Assembly: GCA_946221765.1 (NCBI GenBank)
Contig: CAMIMK010000019.1
Location: 1 to 20,315, forward strand
Length of the DNA: 20,315 nucleotides
DNA from: an uncultured Rhodovulum sp.
GTDB taxonomy: Bacteria > Pseudomonadota > Alphaproteobacteria > Rhodobacterales > Rhodobacteraceae
Direction: 5' to 3'
Positions 8,805-16,695 of this stretch are shown piece by piece. Each line of letters begins with the position of its first letter. The first letter of the stretch is position 1. The translations under genes and the position numbers were made by a program. A model generated the notes under the pieces. The model ran no database searches, had not been told where the DNA came from, and was given only the letters and a program-made list of their open reading frames with translations.

Positions 8805-9707
8805 GTGGACCGCATTGAATCCTTCCGCACCTTCACCCGCGTCGTCGACTGCGCGAGCTTCACCCGCGCAGCCGATGCCCTCGGCCTGCCGCGCTCGTCG
8901 GTCTCGGCAGCGGTGATCGCCCTGGAGGCGCGCGTCGGCGCGCGCCTGCTGCACCGCACGACACGCCGGGTCGCCCTCACCCGGGACGGCGCCGCCCTCT
9001 ACGAGCGCTGCCTGCGCGTCATCGCCGATGTCGAGGAGACCGAGAATCTGTTCCGGCAGGAGAAGGCCGGGCCGTCAGGGCAGCTCCGCATCGACGTGCC
9101 GGGACGGATCGGGCGGCTGATCGTCGCTCCGGCCCTGCCGGACTTCCTGGCGCGCTTCCCCGGCATCGACATCGCCCTCGGCGTCACGGACCGCGCGATC
9201 GACCTGATCGGGGACGGCGTCGACTGCGCGTTGCGCGTCGGCCCCCTGCCGGATTCCGGCATGATCGCCCGGTCGCTCGGAGAGCTCGACCTCATCAACG
9301 TGGCGAGCCCCGACTATCTGTGCCGCCACGGCACCCCGCGCACGCCGGAAGACCTCGCCGCCCATCAGGCGGTGAACTATGCCTCGCCCTCCACGGGGCG
9401 CGTGCATCCGTGGGAGTGGCGGACGCAGGACGGGCTGCGCGCAATGCCCGTGCGCAGCCGCGTGACCGTGAACAACGCCGAGGCCTGCATCGCCTGCTGC
9501 CTGGCCGGCCTCGGCCTCATCCAGATCCCCGCCTATGACGTCCGAAGCCATCTGGAGGCGGGCGAGCTCATCGAGGTCATGCCCCGCTTCCGCCCCGCCC
9601 CGATGCCGATGGCCCTGCTCTATCCCCACCGGCAGCACCTGTTGCCCCGGCTCCAGGTCTTCGCCGACTGGCTGCAGGAGCTGATGAACGGCCACCTGCG
9701 GCGCTGA
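8805..9707 (+). CDS. LysR family transcriptional regulator
   Basis: This 300-residue DNA-binding regulator starts at GTG 8805 (MDRIESFRTFTRVVDCASFT). An N-terminal winged helix-turn-helix spans about residues 3-60, with the recognition region AADALGLPRSSVSAAVIALE at about 22-41 and the wing LLHRTTRRVALT. A type 2 periplasmic-binding-like effector domain covers about 90-290 (GQLRIDVPGRIGR onward). Residue order and length fit the LysR subgroup that often sits next to SDR or other oxidoreductase genes. It is divergent from the SDR at 7892-8665 across a 139-base gap holding a strong dyad, so it probably controls that gene in response to a small molecule. The effector is unknown. Confidence 0.95.
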   Translation: MDRIESFRTFTRVVDCASFTRAADALGLPRSSVSAAVIALEARVGARLLHRTTRRVALTRDGAALYERCLRVIADVEETENLFRQEKAGPSGQLRIDVPGRIGRLIVAPALPDFLARFPGIDIALGVTDRAIDLIGDGVDCALRVGPLPDSGMIARSLGELDLINVASPDYLCRHGTPRTPEDLAAHQAVNYASPSTGRVHPWEWRTQDGLRAMPVRSRVTVNNAEACIACCLAGLGLIQIPAYDVRSHLEAGELIEVMPRFRPAPMPMALLYPHRQHLLPRLQVFADWLQELMNGHLRR

Positions 9708-9920
9708 GCTTCGGGGCTATCGGGCTGCGGCACCGATGGCCGGCATGGAGAGGCTGACACCGAAGTCATCCCTGGGAGGCATGGGGGGTGCCCCATGGGG
9801 ACAGATCACCGACCGTCCCGGGGACTGCGAGCGGCGACTCCATGTCCCGGACTCGGACGCAGTCCCATGCGAGGTGCCGCGCGATCGCCCCACACCCGGC
9901 AGCGCCTCGCCCGATCGTCT
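9708..9920. other. Non-coding, hairpin-rich stretch after lysR
   Basis: No convincing gene is seen. Inverted repeats are dense: CATGGGG (9780-9786) with CCCCATG (9791-9797); GTCCC (9815-9819) with GGGAC (9821-9825); and GGGACTGCG (9821-9829) with CGCAGTCCC (9858-9866). The first may end lysR transcription. The rest may be decayed remains of the element whose integrase fragment follows. Confidence 0.4.
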
Positions 9921-10199
9921 GCTGGGCTCGGGAACATGATGCGCGACTGGTGCGACGCCATCGGCCTGCCCCAATGCACGAGCCACGGCCTGCGCGACGC
10001 GACTCGCCGGGACCGGATGCAGCGCCTCGGAAATCGTGGCGGTCACCGGCCACGCGACCTTGAAGGAGGTCCAGCGCTACACGGCCACGGCCAACCGAAA
10101 GCTCATGGCGACCTCGGCGATGTCGAAGCTCCGCGAAAGTGCTGCCGCGGCATCATCTGGCGAACCAGTTCTGCCGGTTCGCCAGAATTCGGCACAACC
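9921..10199 (+). pseudogene. Tyrosine recombinase (phage-type integrase) C-terminal remnant, frameshifted
   Basis: Two frames together give the C-terminal catalytic part of an integrase. From 9921 the frame reads AGLGNMMRDWCDAIGLPQC then TSHGLRDA, with the HxxR box. Near 10000 the frame shifts by one. The other frame continues RLAGTGCSASEIVAVTGH, then ATLKEVQRYTATANRKLM. The catalytic His/Arg box (HGLR), the second His (TGHAT) and the nucleophilic Tyr (VQRYT) are all recognisable. The N-terminal arm- and core-binding domains are missing, and a few residues are also lost at the shift. The gene is therefore dead. It runs towards, and stops short of, the 3' end of tRNA-Ser, the usual arrangement for an integrase at its attachment site. 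It is the relic of an integrated element now lost or mostly deleted. Confidence 0.82.
10156..10186. repeat. 11-bp perfect dyad beside integrase remnant
   Basis: Arms TCTGGCGAACC (10156-10166) and GGTTCGCCAGA (10176-10186) are exact inverted copies with a 9-base centre. The site lies just after the recombinase Tyr motif and about 40 bases from the tRNA-Ser 3' end. The geometry resembles a recombinase core or excisionase site. A stem-loop is the alternative, but no T-tract follows on either strand. Confidence 0.45.
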
Positions 10200-10228
10200 A
10201 ATTGATAAAAAGGAGAAAAGCATGGTTT

Positions 10229-10316
10229 TGGCGGAAGAGGTGGGATTCGAACCCACGGACGGTTGCCCGTCGCCGGTTTTCAAGACCGGTGCCTTAAACC
10301 GCTCGGCCACTCTTCC
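10229..10316 (-). tRNA. tRNA-Ser (UGA anticodon)
   Basis: The minus strand folds as a class II tRNA. Acceptor strand GGAAGAG (10316-10310) pairs with CTCTTCC (10239-10233), followed by G and an encoded CCA (10231-10229). The D-arm contains GGCCGAGCGGTTTAAGGC. The anticodon loop CUUGAAA carries UGA (10282-10280) on an ACCGG/CCGG(U) stem. A long variable arm (CGACGGGCAACCGUCC region) and a T-arm GTGGGTTCGAATCCCAC complete it. It reads UCA/UCG-type serine codons. The 3' end abuts an integrase relic, so this tRNA has served as an attachment site. T-rich DNA (10203-10220 on the complement) follows the CCA and may help termination. Confidence 0.97.
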
Positions 10317-10411
10317 CGCGCCCGGACGCGGCGTCCGGGCTGTCCCGGATGCCACATCCGCGGCGTGGGAACAATAGCCGCCCCTGCGGCGCTTGCCCCC
10401 CGCGCTGCAGC

Positions 10412-11584
10412 ATGCTTATGTCCATTCTGGGCCATGTGGCCGGAAACCATCAGGCGGATCAGAGTTTGGAAACGGCCGTTGCCATCGACAGGACCGGCGC
10501 GGGTGCCCGGGTTGCCCTGACCGGCGCCCTGCTGCTCGAGGCTGTCGACCGGCTGCGGGCGGATTTCGACGGCATCGCCGGGCCCGGGCCGGTCACCGTC
10601 GATGCGCGCGGGCTGACGGCGCTCGACACCGCCGGGGCCTGGGCCATCGTCACCCTGCGCGAGCGGCTGAAGGCCGAGGGCGTCGAGGTCGTCGTCGAGG
10701 GGCTGGCCGATACCCAGACCGCCCTGCTCGAGACCGTCGCCCAGAGCCTGCCGAAGCCCGAGCCCGAGGCGCCGCGCGTGCCCGGCTGGCGGCTCTGGCT
10801 CGCCAGCGTCGGCGAGGGCGTGAGCCAGGGCGCCGGCACGCTGGTCGAGCTCCTGAACCTGCTCGGCGCGGTGCTGGCCCGGATCGCCGGCAGCCTGCTG
10901 CGCCCGGGCCGGATGCGCCTGACCTCGCTCGTCCACCACATGCAGGAGGCCGGCCTCAACGCGGTGCCGATCGCGGCGCTGATGGCCTTCCTGATCGGCG
11001 TGGTGCTCGCCTTCATGGGCGCGGTGCAGCTCCGGCAGTTCGGGGCCGAGATCTTCGTCGTCGACCTGATCGCCATCGCGGTCTTCCGCGAGCTCGGGAT
11101 CCTCTTGACCGCCATCATCGTCGCCGGGCGGTCCGCTTCGGCCTTCACCGCCTCGATCGGCTCGATGAAGATGCGCGAGGAGGTCGATGCCATGCGCACC
11201 CTCGGCCTCGATCCGGTCCAGATCCTCGTCGTCCCGCGGGTGCTGGCGCTGGTGCTGACCCTGCCGATCCTCGGCGTGGTCGCCAATGTCGCGGGCCTCG
11301 TCGGCGGGGCGGCGATGTCCTGGATCTCGCTCGGGGTCTCGCCCGCGATGTTCTGGATCCGGCTGTCGGAGAATGTCGATGTGGTCCATTACCTCGTCGG
11401 CCTGTCCAAGGCGCCGTTCTTTGCCGCGGTGATCGGCCTCATCGGCTGCCACCACGGGATGAAGGTCGAGGGCAATGCCGAGAGCCTCGGGCGGCTGACC
11501 TCGGCCTCGGTCGTGCTCGCGATCTTCATGGTGATCGTGCTCGATGCGGTCTTCGCGGTCTTCTACGCCCTGGTGAATGTCTGA
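10412..11584 (+). CDS. MlaE-type permease with N-terminal STAS domain
   Basis: This inner-membrane permease subunit of an Mla/Mce ABC transporter moves phospholipid between inner and outer membranes. The product is 390 residues from ATG 10412; ATG 10418 or a TTG at 10466 are alternatives, and none has a clear ribosome site. Residues about 20-100 form a STAS domain (VTVDARGLTALDTAGAWAIV), doing in cis what separate MlaB does in E. coli. A linker with PKPEPEAP follows. The MlaE fold occupies about 125-390: an interfacial helix, then IAALMAFLIGVVLAFMGAV, the family block FRELGILLTAIIVAGRSASA with IGSMKMREEVDAM, and further membrane segments. Its stop overlaps the mlaF start by one base, so the two are translationally coupled. 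The STAS-MlaE fusion is common in alphaproteobacteria. Confidence 0.93.
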   Translation: MLMSILGHVAGNHQADQSLETAVAIDRTGAGARVALTGALLLEAVDRLRADFDGIAGPGPVTVDARGLTALDTAGAWAIVTLRERLKAEGVEVVVEGLADTQTALLETVAQSLPKPEPEAPRVPGWRLWLASVGEGVSQGAGTLVELLNLLGAVLARIAGSLLRPGRMRLTSLVHHMQEAGLNAVPIAALMAFLIGVVLAFMGAVQLRQFGAEIFVVDLIAIAVFRELGILLTAIIVAGRSASAFTASIGSMKMREEVDAMRTLGLDPVQILVVPRVLALVLTLPILGVVANVAGLVGGAAMSWISLGVSPAMFWIRLSENVDVVHYLVGLSKAPFFAAVIGLIGCHHGMKVEGNAESLGRLTSASVVLAIFMVIVLDAVFAVFYALVNV

Positions 11585-12387
11585 TGGCCGGGCAAGCGAA
11601 CGGAGCGCCGCCGGCTGCGGAGCGCGAGGTGCTGATCGAGGTCCGCGGCCTCGTGAACCGCTTCGGCACGCAGACCGTCCACGACGGCCTCGACCTCGAC
11701 GTCTACAAGGGCGAGGTGCTCGGCATCGTCGGCGGCTCGGGCACCGGCAAGTCGGTCCTGCTCCGCACCATCGTCGGCCTGAACCGGCCGGCGGCCGGCT
11801 CGATCAAGGCCTTCGGCATCGACGTTCTGACCGCGACCGATGCCGAGCGCGAGGCGGTCGGGCGGCGCTGGGGGGTGATGTTCCAGCAGGGGGCGCTGTT
11901 CTCGGCGCTCACCGTGCAGCAGAATGTCGAGGCGCCGATGCGCGAGCTGCTGCACATCAATCCGGCGCTGCGCGAGGCGCTGGCGCGGCTCAAGGTCTCC
12001 ATGGTGGGCCTGCCGCCGGTGGCGAACGGCAAGTTCCCCTCCGAGCTCTCGGGGGGCATGCAGAAGCGCGCCGGCCTCGCCCGGGCGCTGGCCCTCGATC
12101 CGGCCGTCGTCTTCCTCGACGAGCCGACCGCCGGGCTCGACCCGATCGGCGCGGCCGCCTTCGACGACCTGATCCGCCAGCTCAAGGAGAGCCTCGGGCT
12201 GACGGTCTTCATGGTCACCCACGACCTCGACAGTCTTCACGCCATCTGCGACCGCATCGCGGTCCTTGCGGAGAAGAAGGTGCTCGTCACCGGCACCATG
12301 GCGGAGATGCTCGAGGTGGATCACCCCTGGGTGCGCGAATATTTCCACGGGCCGAGGGCGCGGGCCGCCCTGGCCACCGCAGGATAG
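11584..12387 (+). CDS. MlaF-type ABC transporter ATP-binding protein
   Basis: This 267-residue cytoplasmic ATPase powers the Mla/Mce lipid transporter with the STAS-MlaE permease encoded just upstream. The motifs are complete: Walker A GGSGTGKS at 50-57, Q-loop at Q101 (VMFQQGALFSALTV), signature LSGGMQKR at 155-162, Walker B VVFLDEPTAGLDP at 175-187 and switch His213 (VTHDLDSL). The LSGGMQKRA signature and FQQGALFS Q-loop are typical of MlaF/Ttg2A/MceG. The ATG overlaps the preceding stop (TGATG), and the stop is followed 10 bases later by the mlaD start, so these genes form one operon. The short C-terminal tail (HPWVREYFHGPRARAALATA) is where MlaF proteins contact the STAS partner; that role here is inferred. 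Confidence 0.95.
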   Translation: MAGQANGAPPAAEREVLIEVRGLVNRFGTQTVHDGLDLDVYKGEVLGIVGGSGTGKSVLLRTIVGLNRPAAGSIKAFGIDVLTATDAEREAVGRRWGVMFQQGALFSALTVQQNVEAPMRELLHINPALREALARLKVSMVGLPPVANGKFPSELSGGMQKRAGLARALALDPAVVFLDEPTAGLDPIGAAAFDDLIRQLKESLGLTVFMVTHDLDSLHAICDRIAVLAEKKVLVTGTMAEMLEVDHPWVREYFHGPRARAALATAG

Positions 12388-12397
12388 GGAGAGGCGC

Positions 12398-14113
12398 ATG
12401 GAGACGCGGGCAAACTACGTCGTCATCGGGCTCTGCACGGTCATCGGCGTGCTGGTGGGACTTGGCCTCTTCATCTGGCTGGCCAAGTGGCAGTCGGATC
12501 GGCAGTGGAACTACTACGACGTCTATTTCGACAATGTCTCCGGCCTGAGCCGGGCCAGCGAGGTCCGCTTCAGCGGCCTCGGCGTCGGCCAGGTGTCCGA
12601 CCTCGAGCTGGCCGGCGACGGAACCGGGCGGGTGCGGGTGCGGCTTGAGGTCGATGCCAACACGCCGATCCGGGAAGGCGCCAGCGCGCAGCTCCAGGCC
12701 CAGGGCGTGACCGGTGTCTCGGTGGTCTCGATCACGCAGGGCGATGCCGCGAAGCCCCTGCTGCGCGACACCACAGACGACATCCCGGTCATTCCCGGCC
12801 AGCGGTCGGTGGTGCAGTCGCTGACCGAGGACGCCCCGGACCTGCTGCAGGAATCGATCAAGCTGGTGAAGGAATTCCAGAATCTCGTCGGCGGCCAGAA
12901 CCAGGCCTATGTGGACAGCATCCTCGGCAATGTCGACCGGGCCTCGGGGGACCTGGAGACGGCGCTGAAGGACTTTTCGGCGATCTCGCGATCGGTGGCC
13001 GATGCCACCGGGCAGATCTCCGTCTTCACGAACAAGCTCGACCCGATCGCCACCTCGATCGACGGCGCGCTCGGCGAGGCGACGACGACGATGACCGCGA
13101 TGAGCGGCGCCTTCGGCCAGGCGCAGACCACGCTTGCAACCGCCGACACCACGCTGAAATCGGTGAATTCGGTCGCCCAGGGCGCGGATGAGGTGCTGCG
13201 CACCGATGCCAGCGCGGCGATCGCCGAACTCAAGGCCGCAATCGTCGACATGCGCGGCGTGGTGAACGGCCTCGGCGGCCAGGGCCAGACGGTGCTTGCG
13301 AGCTTCGGCGGCACGGCCGACCGGGCCAATGCCCGGCTCGACCAGCTTGAGGCGACGCTCGCCACCCTCCAGGGCACCCTCGCCACCACCGACACGACGC
13401 TCGCCTCGATCGATGCCGCGGCGACGAGCTTCACCGGCCTCGTGGACGGCGACGGCGCCGCCCTCGTGTCCGAGGCGCGCACGACGCTCGAGGCGGTCAA
13501 CCGCTCGGTGAGCGCGATCGAGACGGCCGCCACGCAGGACGTGCCGGCGATCCTCGCCGACGTGCGCCGGGCGATCACCGGGATCAATGCCACCATCGAC
13601 CAGGTGTCGGGCGACGTGCGCACGCTGTCGGGCAATGTCGGCCCGGCGGTGCTGCAGGCCACCACCACGATGCAGGACGCCTCGACCACCTTCCGGCAGG
13701 CGAATGCGACCCTCCAGCAGCTGGAGCCGGTCATCGCCGCCGCCCAGGGCACCTTCCGGAGCGCCGAGCAGGTGATGTCGACCGACATCGCCCCGGTCAC
13801 GGCCGACCTGCGCGCCTCGGCCGAGCGGATGAGCAGCTCGATCGATGCCATGGCCGCGGACATCCCGGGCATCACCGCCGAACTCCGGCAGACGCTGGAG
13901 CGGGCGAATGCGACCGTCGCGCAGATCAACGGCATCGTGCAGGGCTCGGCCGGCCCGATCGGCGACTTCACCAGCCGGGGCCTGCCGCAGTTCGTGCGCT
14001 TCACCGGCGACGCCCGCGACCTGATCGCGCGCCTCGACCGGATTGCCGCGCAGCTGGAGCGGGATCCGGCGCGCTTCTTCCTCGGCGCGCAGGCGCCTGA
14101 CTTCCGGAGATAG
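12398..14113 (+). CDS. MlaD family (MCE domain) protein with long helical C-terminus
   Basis: This 571-residue membrane-anchored periplasmic protein carries lipid between the permease and outer parts. A single transmembrane segment (about 7-29) is followed by one MCE domain at about 38-115 (YDVYFDNVSGLSRASEVRFS; GVTGVSVVSITQ). The remaining 440 or so residues are Ala/Thr/Ser-rich amphipathic helix with repeated turns such as LATADTTLKSV (246-256) and LATTDTTLASI (328-338), and D(I/V)(A/P) boundaries near 381, 463 and 488. This part probably forms a needle or barrel extension, as in other long MCE proteins. The C-terminus keeps the family ending LERDPARFFLG. It is far longer than the E. coli MlaD of about 180 residues but normal for alphaproteobacterial members. 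GGGAG/GAGG precedes ATG 12398. It is the third gene of the operon, ending seven bases before the lipoprotein gene. Confidence 0.93.
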   Translation: METRANYVVIGLCTVIGVLVGLGLFIWLAKWQSDRQWNYYDVYFDNVSGLSRASEVRFSGLGVGQVSDLELAGDGTGRVRVRLEVDANTPIREGASAQLQAQGVTGVSVVSITQGDAAKPLLRDTTDDIPVIPGQRSVVQSLTEDAPDLLQESIKLVKEFQNLVGGQNQAYVDSILGNVDRASGDLETALKDFSAISRSVADATGQISVFTNKLDPIATSIDGALGEATTTMTAMSGAFGQAQTTLATADTTLKSVNSVAQGADEVLRTDASAAIAELKAAIVDMRGVVNGLGGQGQTVLASFGGTADRANARLDQLEATLATLQGTLATTDTTLASIDAAATSFTGLVDGDGAALVSEARTTLEAVNRSVSAIETAATQDVPAILADVRRAITGINATIDQVSGDVRTLSGNVGPAVLQATTTMQDASTTFRQANATLQQLEPVIAAAQGTFRSAEQVMSTDIAPVTADLRASAERMSSSIDAMAADIPGITAELRQTLERANATVAQINGIVQGSAGPIGDFTSRGLPQFVRFTGDARDLIARLDRIAAQLERDPARFFLGAQAPDFRR

Positions 14114-14120
14114 CCCTGCC

Positions 14121-14768
14121 ATGACATCGCGCCTGTACCGGCTCCTTCCCGCCCTCCTCGCCAGCCTCGCGCTCGGTGGCTGCGCCGCGCTCGGCTCGGT
14201 CAACAACGCCGCCCGCAACCTCGATGCCTATGAGCTGAACCCGCTGCCGGTCGCGAGCGTCGCGGCCCGGCCGAGCCCGCGGATCCTGTTCGTCGCCGAG
14301 CCCACGGTCTCGGGCGCGATCGGCAGCGAGCGGATCGTGATCAAGCCCGACGCGCTCCAGGTGTCCTTCCTCGGCGACGGCCGGTGGGTGGAGTCTGCGC
14401 CCCAGCACATCCGCAACCTGCTCAGCCGCTCCTTCGCCAACAGCGGCCGGCTGACCCTCGTCACCACGTCCAGCACCGGACCGCTGCCGGACTTCACCCT
14501 CCTGACCGACGTGGACCGCTTCCAGGCCGAGCTGCAGCCCCGGGGCAGTGCCGCGCCCGCCCGGGTGACCGTCGGCATGACGCTCACCCTCGTCCGCGAC
14601 GCGGATGCGGGCCTCGTGGCGACGCGGCGCTTCTATCGCGTGGTCGACGCGACGGACACCGATGCGCCCGCGATCGCCGCCGCCTTCGACGCCGCAATGG
14701 CCTCGCTGCTTCAGGAAACGACGCGCTGGGGCCTCACGGTGATCACCGGACGCGGCACCGGGGCCTGA
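14121..14768 (+). CDS. ABC-type transport auxiliary lipoprotein (PqiC-like)
   Basis: This 215-residue lipoprotein starts at ATG 14121. The signal peptide ends in lipobox LGGC with Cys21; the following Ala suggests outer-membrane sorting. The mature part has the pattern of the ABC-transport auxiliary component family: YELNPLPV near the start, then RILFVAEPTVSGAIGSERIV, SFLGDGRWVESAPQHIRNLL, and a later beta/alpha segment with FQAELQP. In PqiABC-type systems this lipoprotein sits at the outer membrane and docks to the MCE protein; here it probably takes the role of the outer-membrane partner of the long MlaD. It lies seven bases after mlaD and is the last gene of the operon. No mlaC-like periplasmic carrier is present, which fits an MCE tunnel that needs no shuttle protein. 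Confidence 0.88.
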   Translation: MTSRLYRLLPALLASLALGGCAALGSVNNAARNLDAYELNPLPVASVAARPSPRILFVAEPTVSGAIGSERIVIKPDALQVSFLGDGRWVESAPQHIRNLLSRSFANSGRLTLVTTSSTGPLPDFTLLTDVDRFQAELQPRGSAAPARVTVGMTLTLVRDADAGLVATRRFYRVVDATDTDAPAIAAAFDAAMASLLQETTRWGLTVITGRGTGA

Positions 14769-14808
14769 CGGGGCGGCCTCGCCCGGCCCCTTCCAGCGGC
14801 AGCGGCTT

Positions 14809-14840
14809 CCCGACCGGCCGAGGTCGATCCCTCGGTCGGG
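14809..14840. terminator. Bidirectional terminator candidate between Mla operon and dgoK
   Basis: Stem CCGAGG (14818-14823) with CCTCGG (14830-14835), loop TCGATC, is extended by CCCGA (14809-14813) with TCGGG (14836-14840) across a four-base bulge. It sits between two converging operons. There is no good T-tract. Confidence 0.5.
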
Positions 14841-14904
14841 CCGTTCTCCCGGGCGCGCAGGCAACGGGCGCCCCCCCGTATGCGGCGGCCTCCGGTCCCG
14901 CGGC

Positions 14905-15867
14905 CTACCGGCTGGCGGCCCGCGCGGCGGCGAGACCGGCGAGCGTCAGCCGCGTGGCATCCTCGGCCACGGCGGGCACGCCCTGCAGCGCAAGGGCCGA
15001 GACATAACGCCCGGCGAGCGTCCCCGCCCCCACCACCACGACCTCGCGGCCGAGCCACCAGGGCCGGGCCGCGGCGAGTTCCGCCCCGATCAGCAGCCCC
15101 GAGAGCCGGGCGCGGGCGCGGTCCGGGGTCAGCCCGTCGAGCAGCCCCGCCGCACGCAGCCGGAAGAGCAGCGCCGCCAGCCGCTCGGGCCGCGACAGCG
15201 CCTCCTCCAGCGCCGCCAGGAAATCCGGCTCGGACCAGCCGTCCCCGGCGAGCGAATGGCGCAGGACCGAGACGGTGCCGAGCAGCGAGAAGAGCTCGCC
15301 CGTCATGAAGGTGGCGAAGCTCACCACCTCGCCGGCCGAGAGATGGGCCCATTTCGAATGGGTGCCCGGCAGGCAGGCCACGCCGTCGAACCCGGGCCGG
15401 AGCGCGAGAAGCCCGGCGATCTGGGTTTCCTCGCCGCGCATCACGTCCGGGGGCGACGCCTGGGCGAGGCCCGGCAGGATGCGCACGGACAGCCGCGGGT
15501 CGCGCACCTCCGGCCGGACGGCGGGGCGGTCGAGGGGCAGTGGCGCCCCGGGAACCGGCCCATAGGGGGCCTCGATCCAGCCCTGCCGGGCGCCGACCAT
15601 GCCACAGGCAAGAACCTCGGTGCGCCGCCCCGGCGCGAGCCACGGGCCGACGAGCGCGAGCAGCGCCGCCTCGAAGCCCTCGGGCTTCAGGCCGCCCATG
15701 CCGTCGCCGGACCTGGCGGCGGCGAGGGGCTGGCCGTCCGCATCCATCGCCCAGGCGCGGACATTCGAGGTGCCCCAGTCGACGGCGATCCAGTCGACTG
15801 CGGTCACGTCAAGGGCGCCGGGCGTCGGCCCGGCGGGCCCGGAGTCGGCAGGGCTGTCGCCCATCAT
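14905..15867 (-). CDS. dgoK: 2-dehydro-3-deoxygalactonokinase
   Basis: This cytoplasmic sugar-acid kinase phosphorylates 2-dehydro-3-deoxy-D-galactonate with ATP to give the 6-phosphate, which an aldolase (DgoA) splits into pyruvate and glyceraldehyde-3-phosphate. The product is 320 residues from the first ATG (15867); a GTG at about residue 21 is an alternative start nearer the family N-terminus. Motifs: the phosphate-binding strand AVDWGTSNVRAW at 28-39, CGMVGARQGW at 88-97, VMRGEETQIAGLL at 142-154, CLPGTHSKWAHL at 165-176 and TFMTGELFSLLG at 186-197. These are the usual DgoK blocks in order. The start overlaps the stop of the upstream SDR gene (ATGA), so the two are translated together. 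No dgoA or dgoD lies downstream in the window. Confidence 0.93.
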   Translation of the reverse strand: MMGDSPADSGPAGPTPGALDVTAVDWIAVDWGTSNVRAWAMDADGQPLAAARSGDGMGGLKPEGFEAALLALVGPWLAPGRRTEVLACGMVGARQGWIEAPYGPVPGAPLPLDRPAVRPEVRDPRLSVRILPGLAQASPPDVMRGEETQIAGLLALRPGFDGVACLPGTHSKWAHLSAGEVVSFATFMTGELFSLLGTVSVLRHSLAGDGWSEPDFLAALEEALSRPERLAALLFRLRAAGLLDGLTPDRARARLSGLLIGAELAAARPWWLGREVVVVGAGTLAGRYVSALALQGVPAVAEDATRLTLAGLAAARAASR

Positions 15868-16634
15868 CCGGTGACCACCACGCCGCCGTCGATGACCAGC
15901 GCCTGCCCGGTCATCATCCGCGCCGTGTCCGAGGCCAGGAAGAGCACGGGCTCGACCAGATCCTCCTCCTTCAGGTGCTCGGGCAGACATTGCCGGGCGA
16001 GATGGGCGGCAAGATCCTCCGGCGTCGCCCAGAGCGCCATCTGGCGGTCGGTCAGCACCCAGCCCGGCATCACCGCATTCACCCGGATGCGGTCCGGCCC
16101 GAGTTCGCGCGCGAGCCCGCGGGTCAGGCCGGTGATCGCCGACTTGGCCGTCATGTAGGCGAGATAGCCCGCGGCCCCCATCATGTAGGAGATCGAGGAA
16201 AAGTTGATGATCGACCCGCCGCCGGCCGCCTTCATTCCCGGCGCGGCCGCCTGGGCGGTGAAGAAATGCGGGCGAAGGTTGATGTCCTGCGCGCGGTCCC
16301 ATTCCTCTACCGTATAGCCCTCGACCGCGTGGCGGTCGTCGCGGGCGGCATTGTTGACGAGGACGGTGATCGGCCCATGCGCCTCGGCCGCCGCCGCCAT
16401 CGCCGCCCGGAGCGCCGGGATGTCCGTGACATCGCAGGGCAGGAACAGCGGCGCGCGGCCATGGCGGCTGCGCAGCTCCTCGACCAGCGGTGTGGCGTCG
16501 CTGCGCTGCACGAAGGCGACCCGGGCCCCCTGGGCGAGAAATCCCTCGGTCAGGGCCGCGCCGATGCCGGAGCCCCCACCGGTGATGAAGACCGAGCGGC
16601 CCTCGAGGTCGTGAAAGGTTGCATGGCGCGGCAT
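15864..16634 (-). CDS. SDR oxidoreductase, probable sugar (galactose-type) 1-dehydrogenase
   Basis: This 256-residue classical SDR starts at ATG 16634, preceded by GGGGAGAG. An upstream in-frame GTG/ATG extension of 26 residues looks untranslated. Cofactor loop TGGGSGIG is at 18-25, NNA at 94-96, catalytic S147, Y160 and K164 (YMTAK) are present, and the C-terminus is TGQALVIDGG. The insertion NNAARDDRHAVE and the MPGWV...RQMALW region match sugar dehydrogenases that oxidise D-galactose or similar aldoses to the lactone. Coupling by ATGA overlap to dgoK supports that role: galactose to galactonate to 2-dehydro-3-deoxygalactonate and on to its phosphate. SDR membership is seen directly; the substrate is inference from context, and L-arabinose or fucose remain possible. 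Confidence 0.85.
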   Translation of the reverse strand: MPRHATFHDLEGRSVFITGGGSGIGAALTEGFLAQGARVAFVQRSDATPLVEELRSRHGRAPLFLPCDVTDIPALRAAMAAAAEAHGPITVLVNNAARDDRHAVEGYTVEEWDRAQDINLRPHFFTAQAAAPGMKAAGGGSIINFSSISYMMGAAGYLAYMTAKSAITGLTRGLARELGPDRIRVNAVMPGWVLTDRQMALWATPEDLAAHLARQCLPEHLKEEDLVEPVLFLASDTARMMTGQALVIDGGVVVTG

Positions 16635-16695
16635 TCGTCTCTCCCCGGGGGCTTTGCCGCCACGGCCGGGCGGCTTCGGGCCGACTATGGGCAGG

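Noticed and set aside
10036..10377. Open frame of 113 codons crossing the tRNA-Ser
   Set aside because: Its first part is the second frame of the integrase relic, and the remainder (EEVGFEPTDG...) is the familiar false translation of a tRNA-Ser gene.
12287..14218. Minus-strand open frame of 643 codons opposite mlaD
   Set aside because: It is an antisense shadow of a repetitive Ala/Thr-rich gene, with no start context and no domain.
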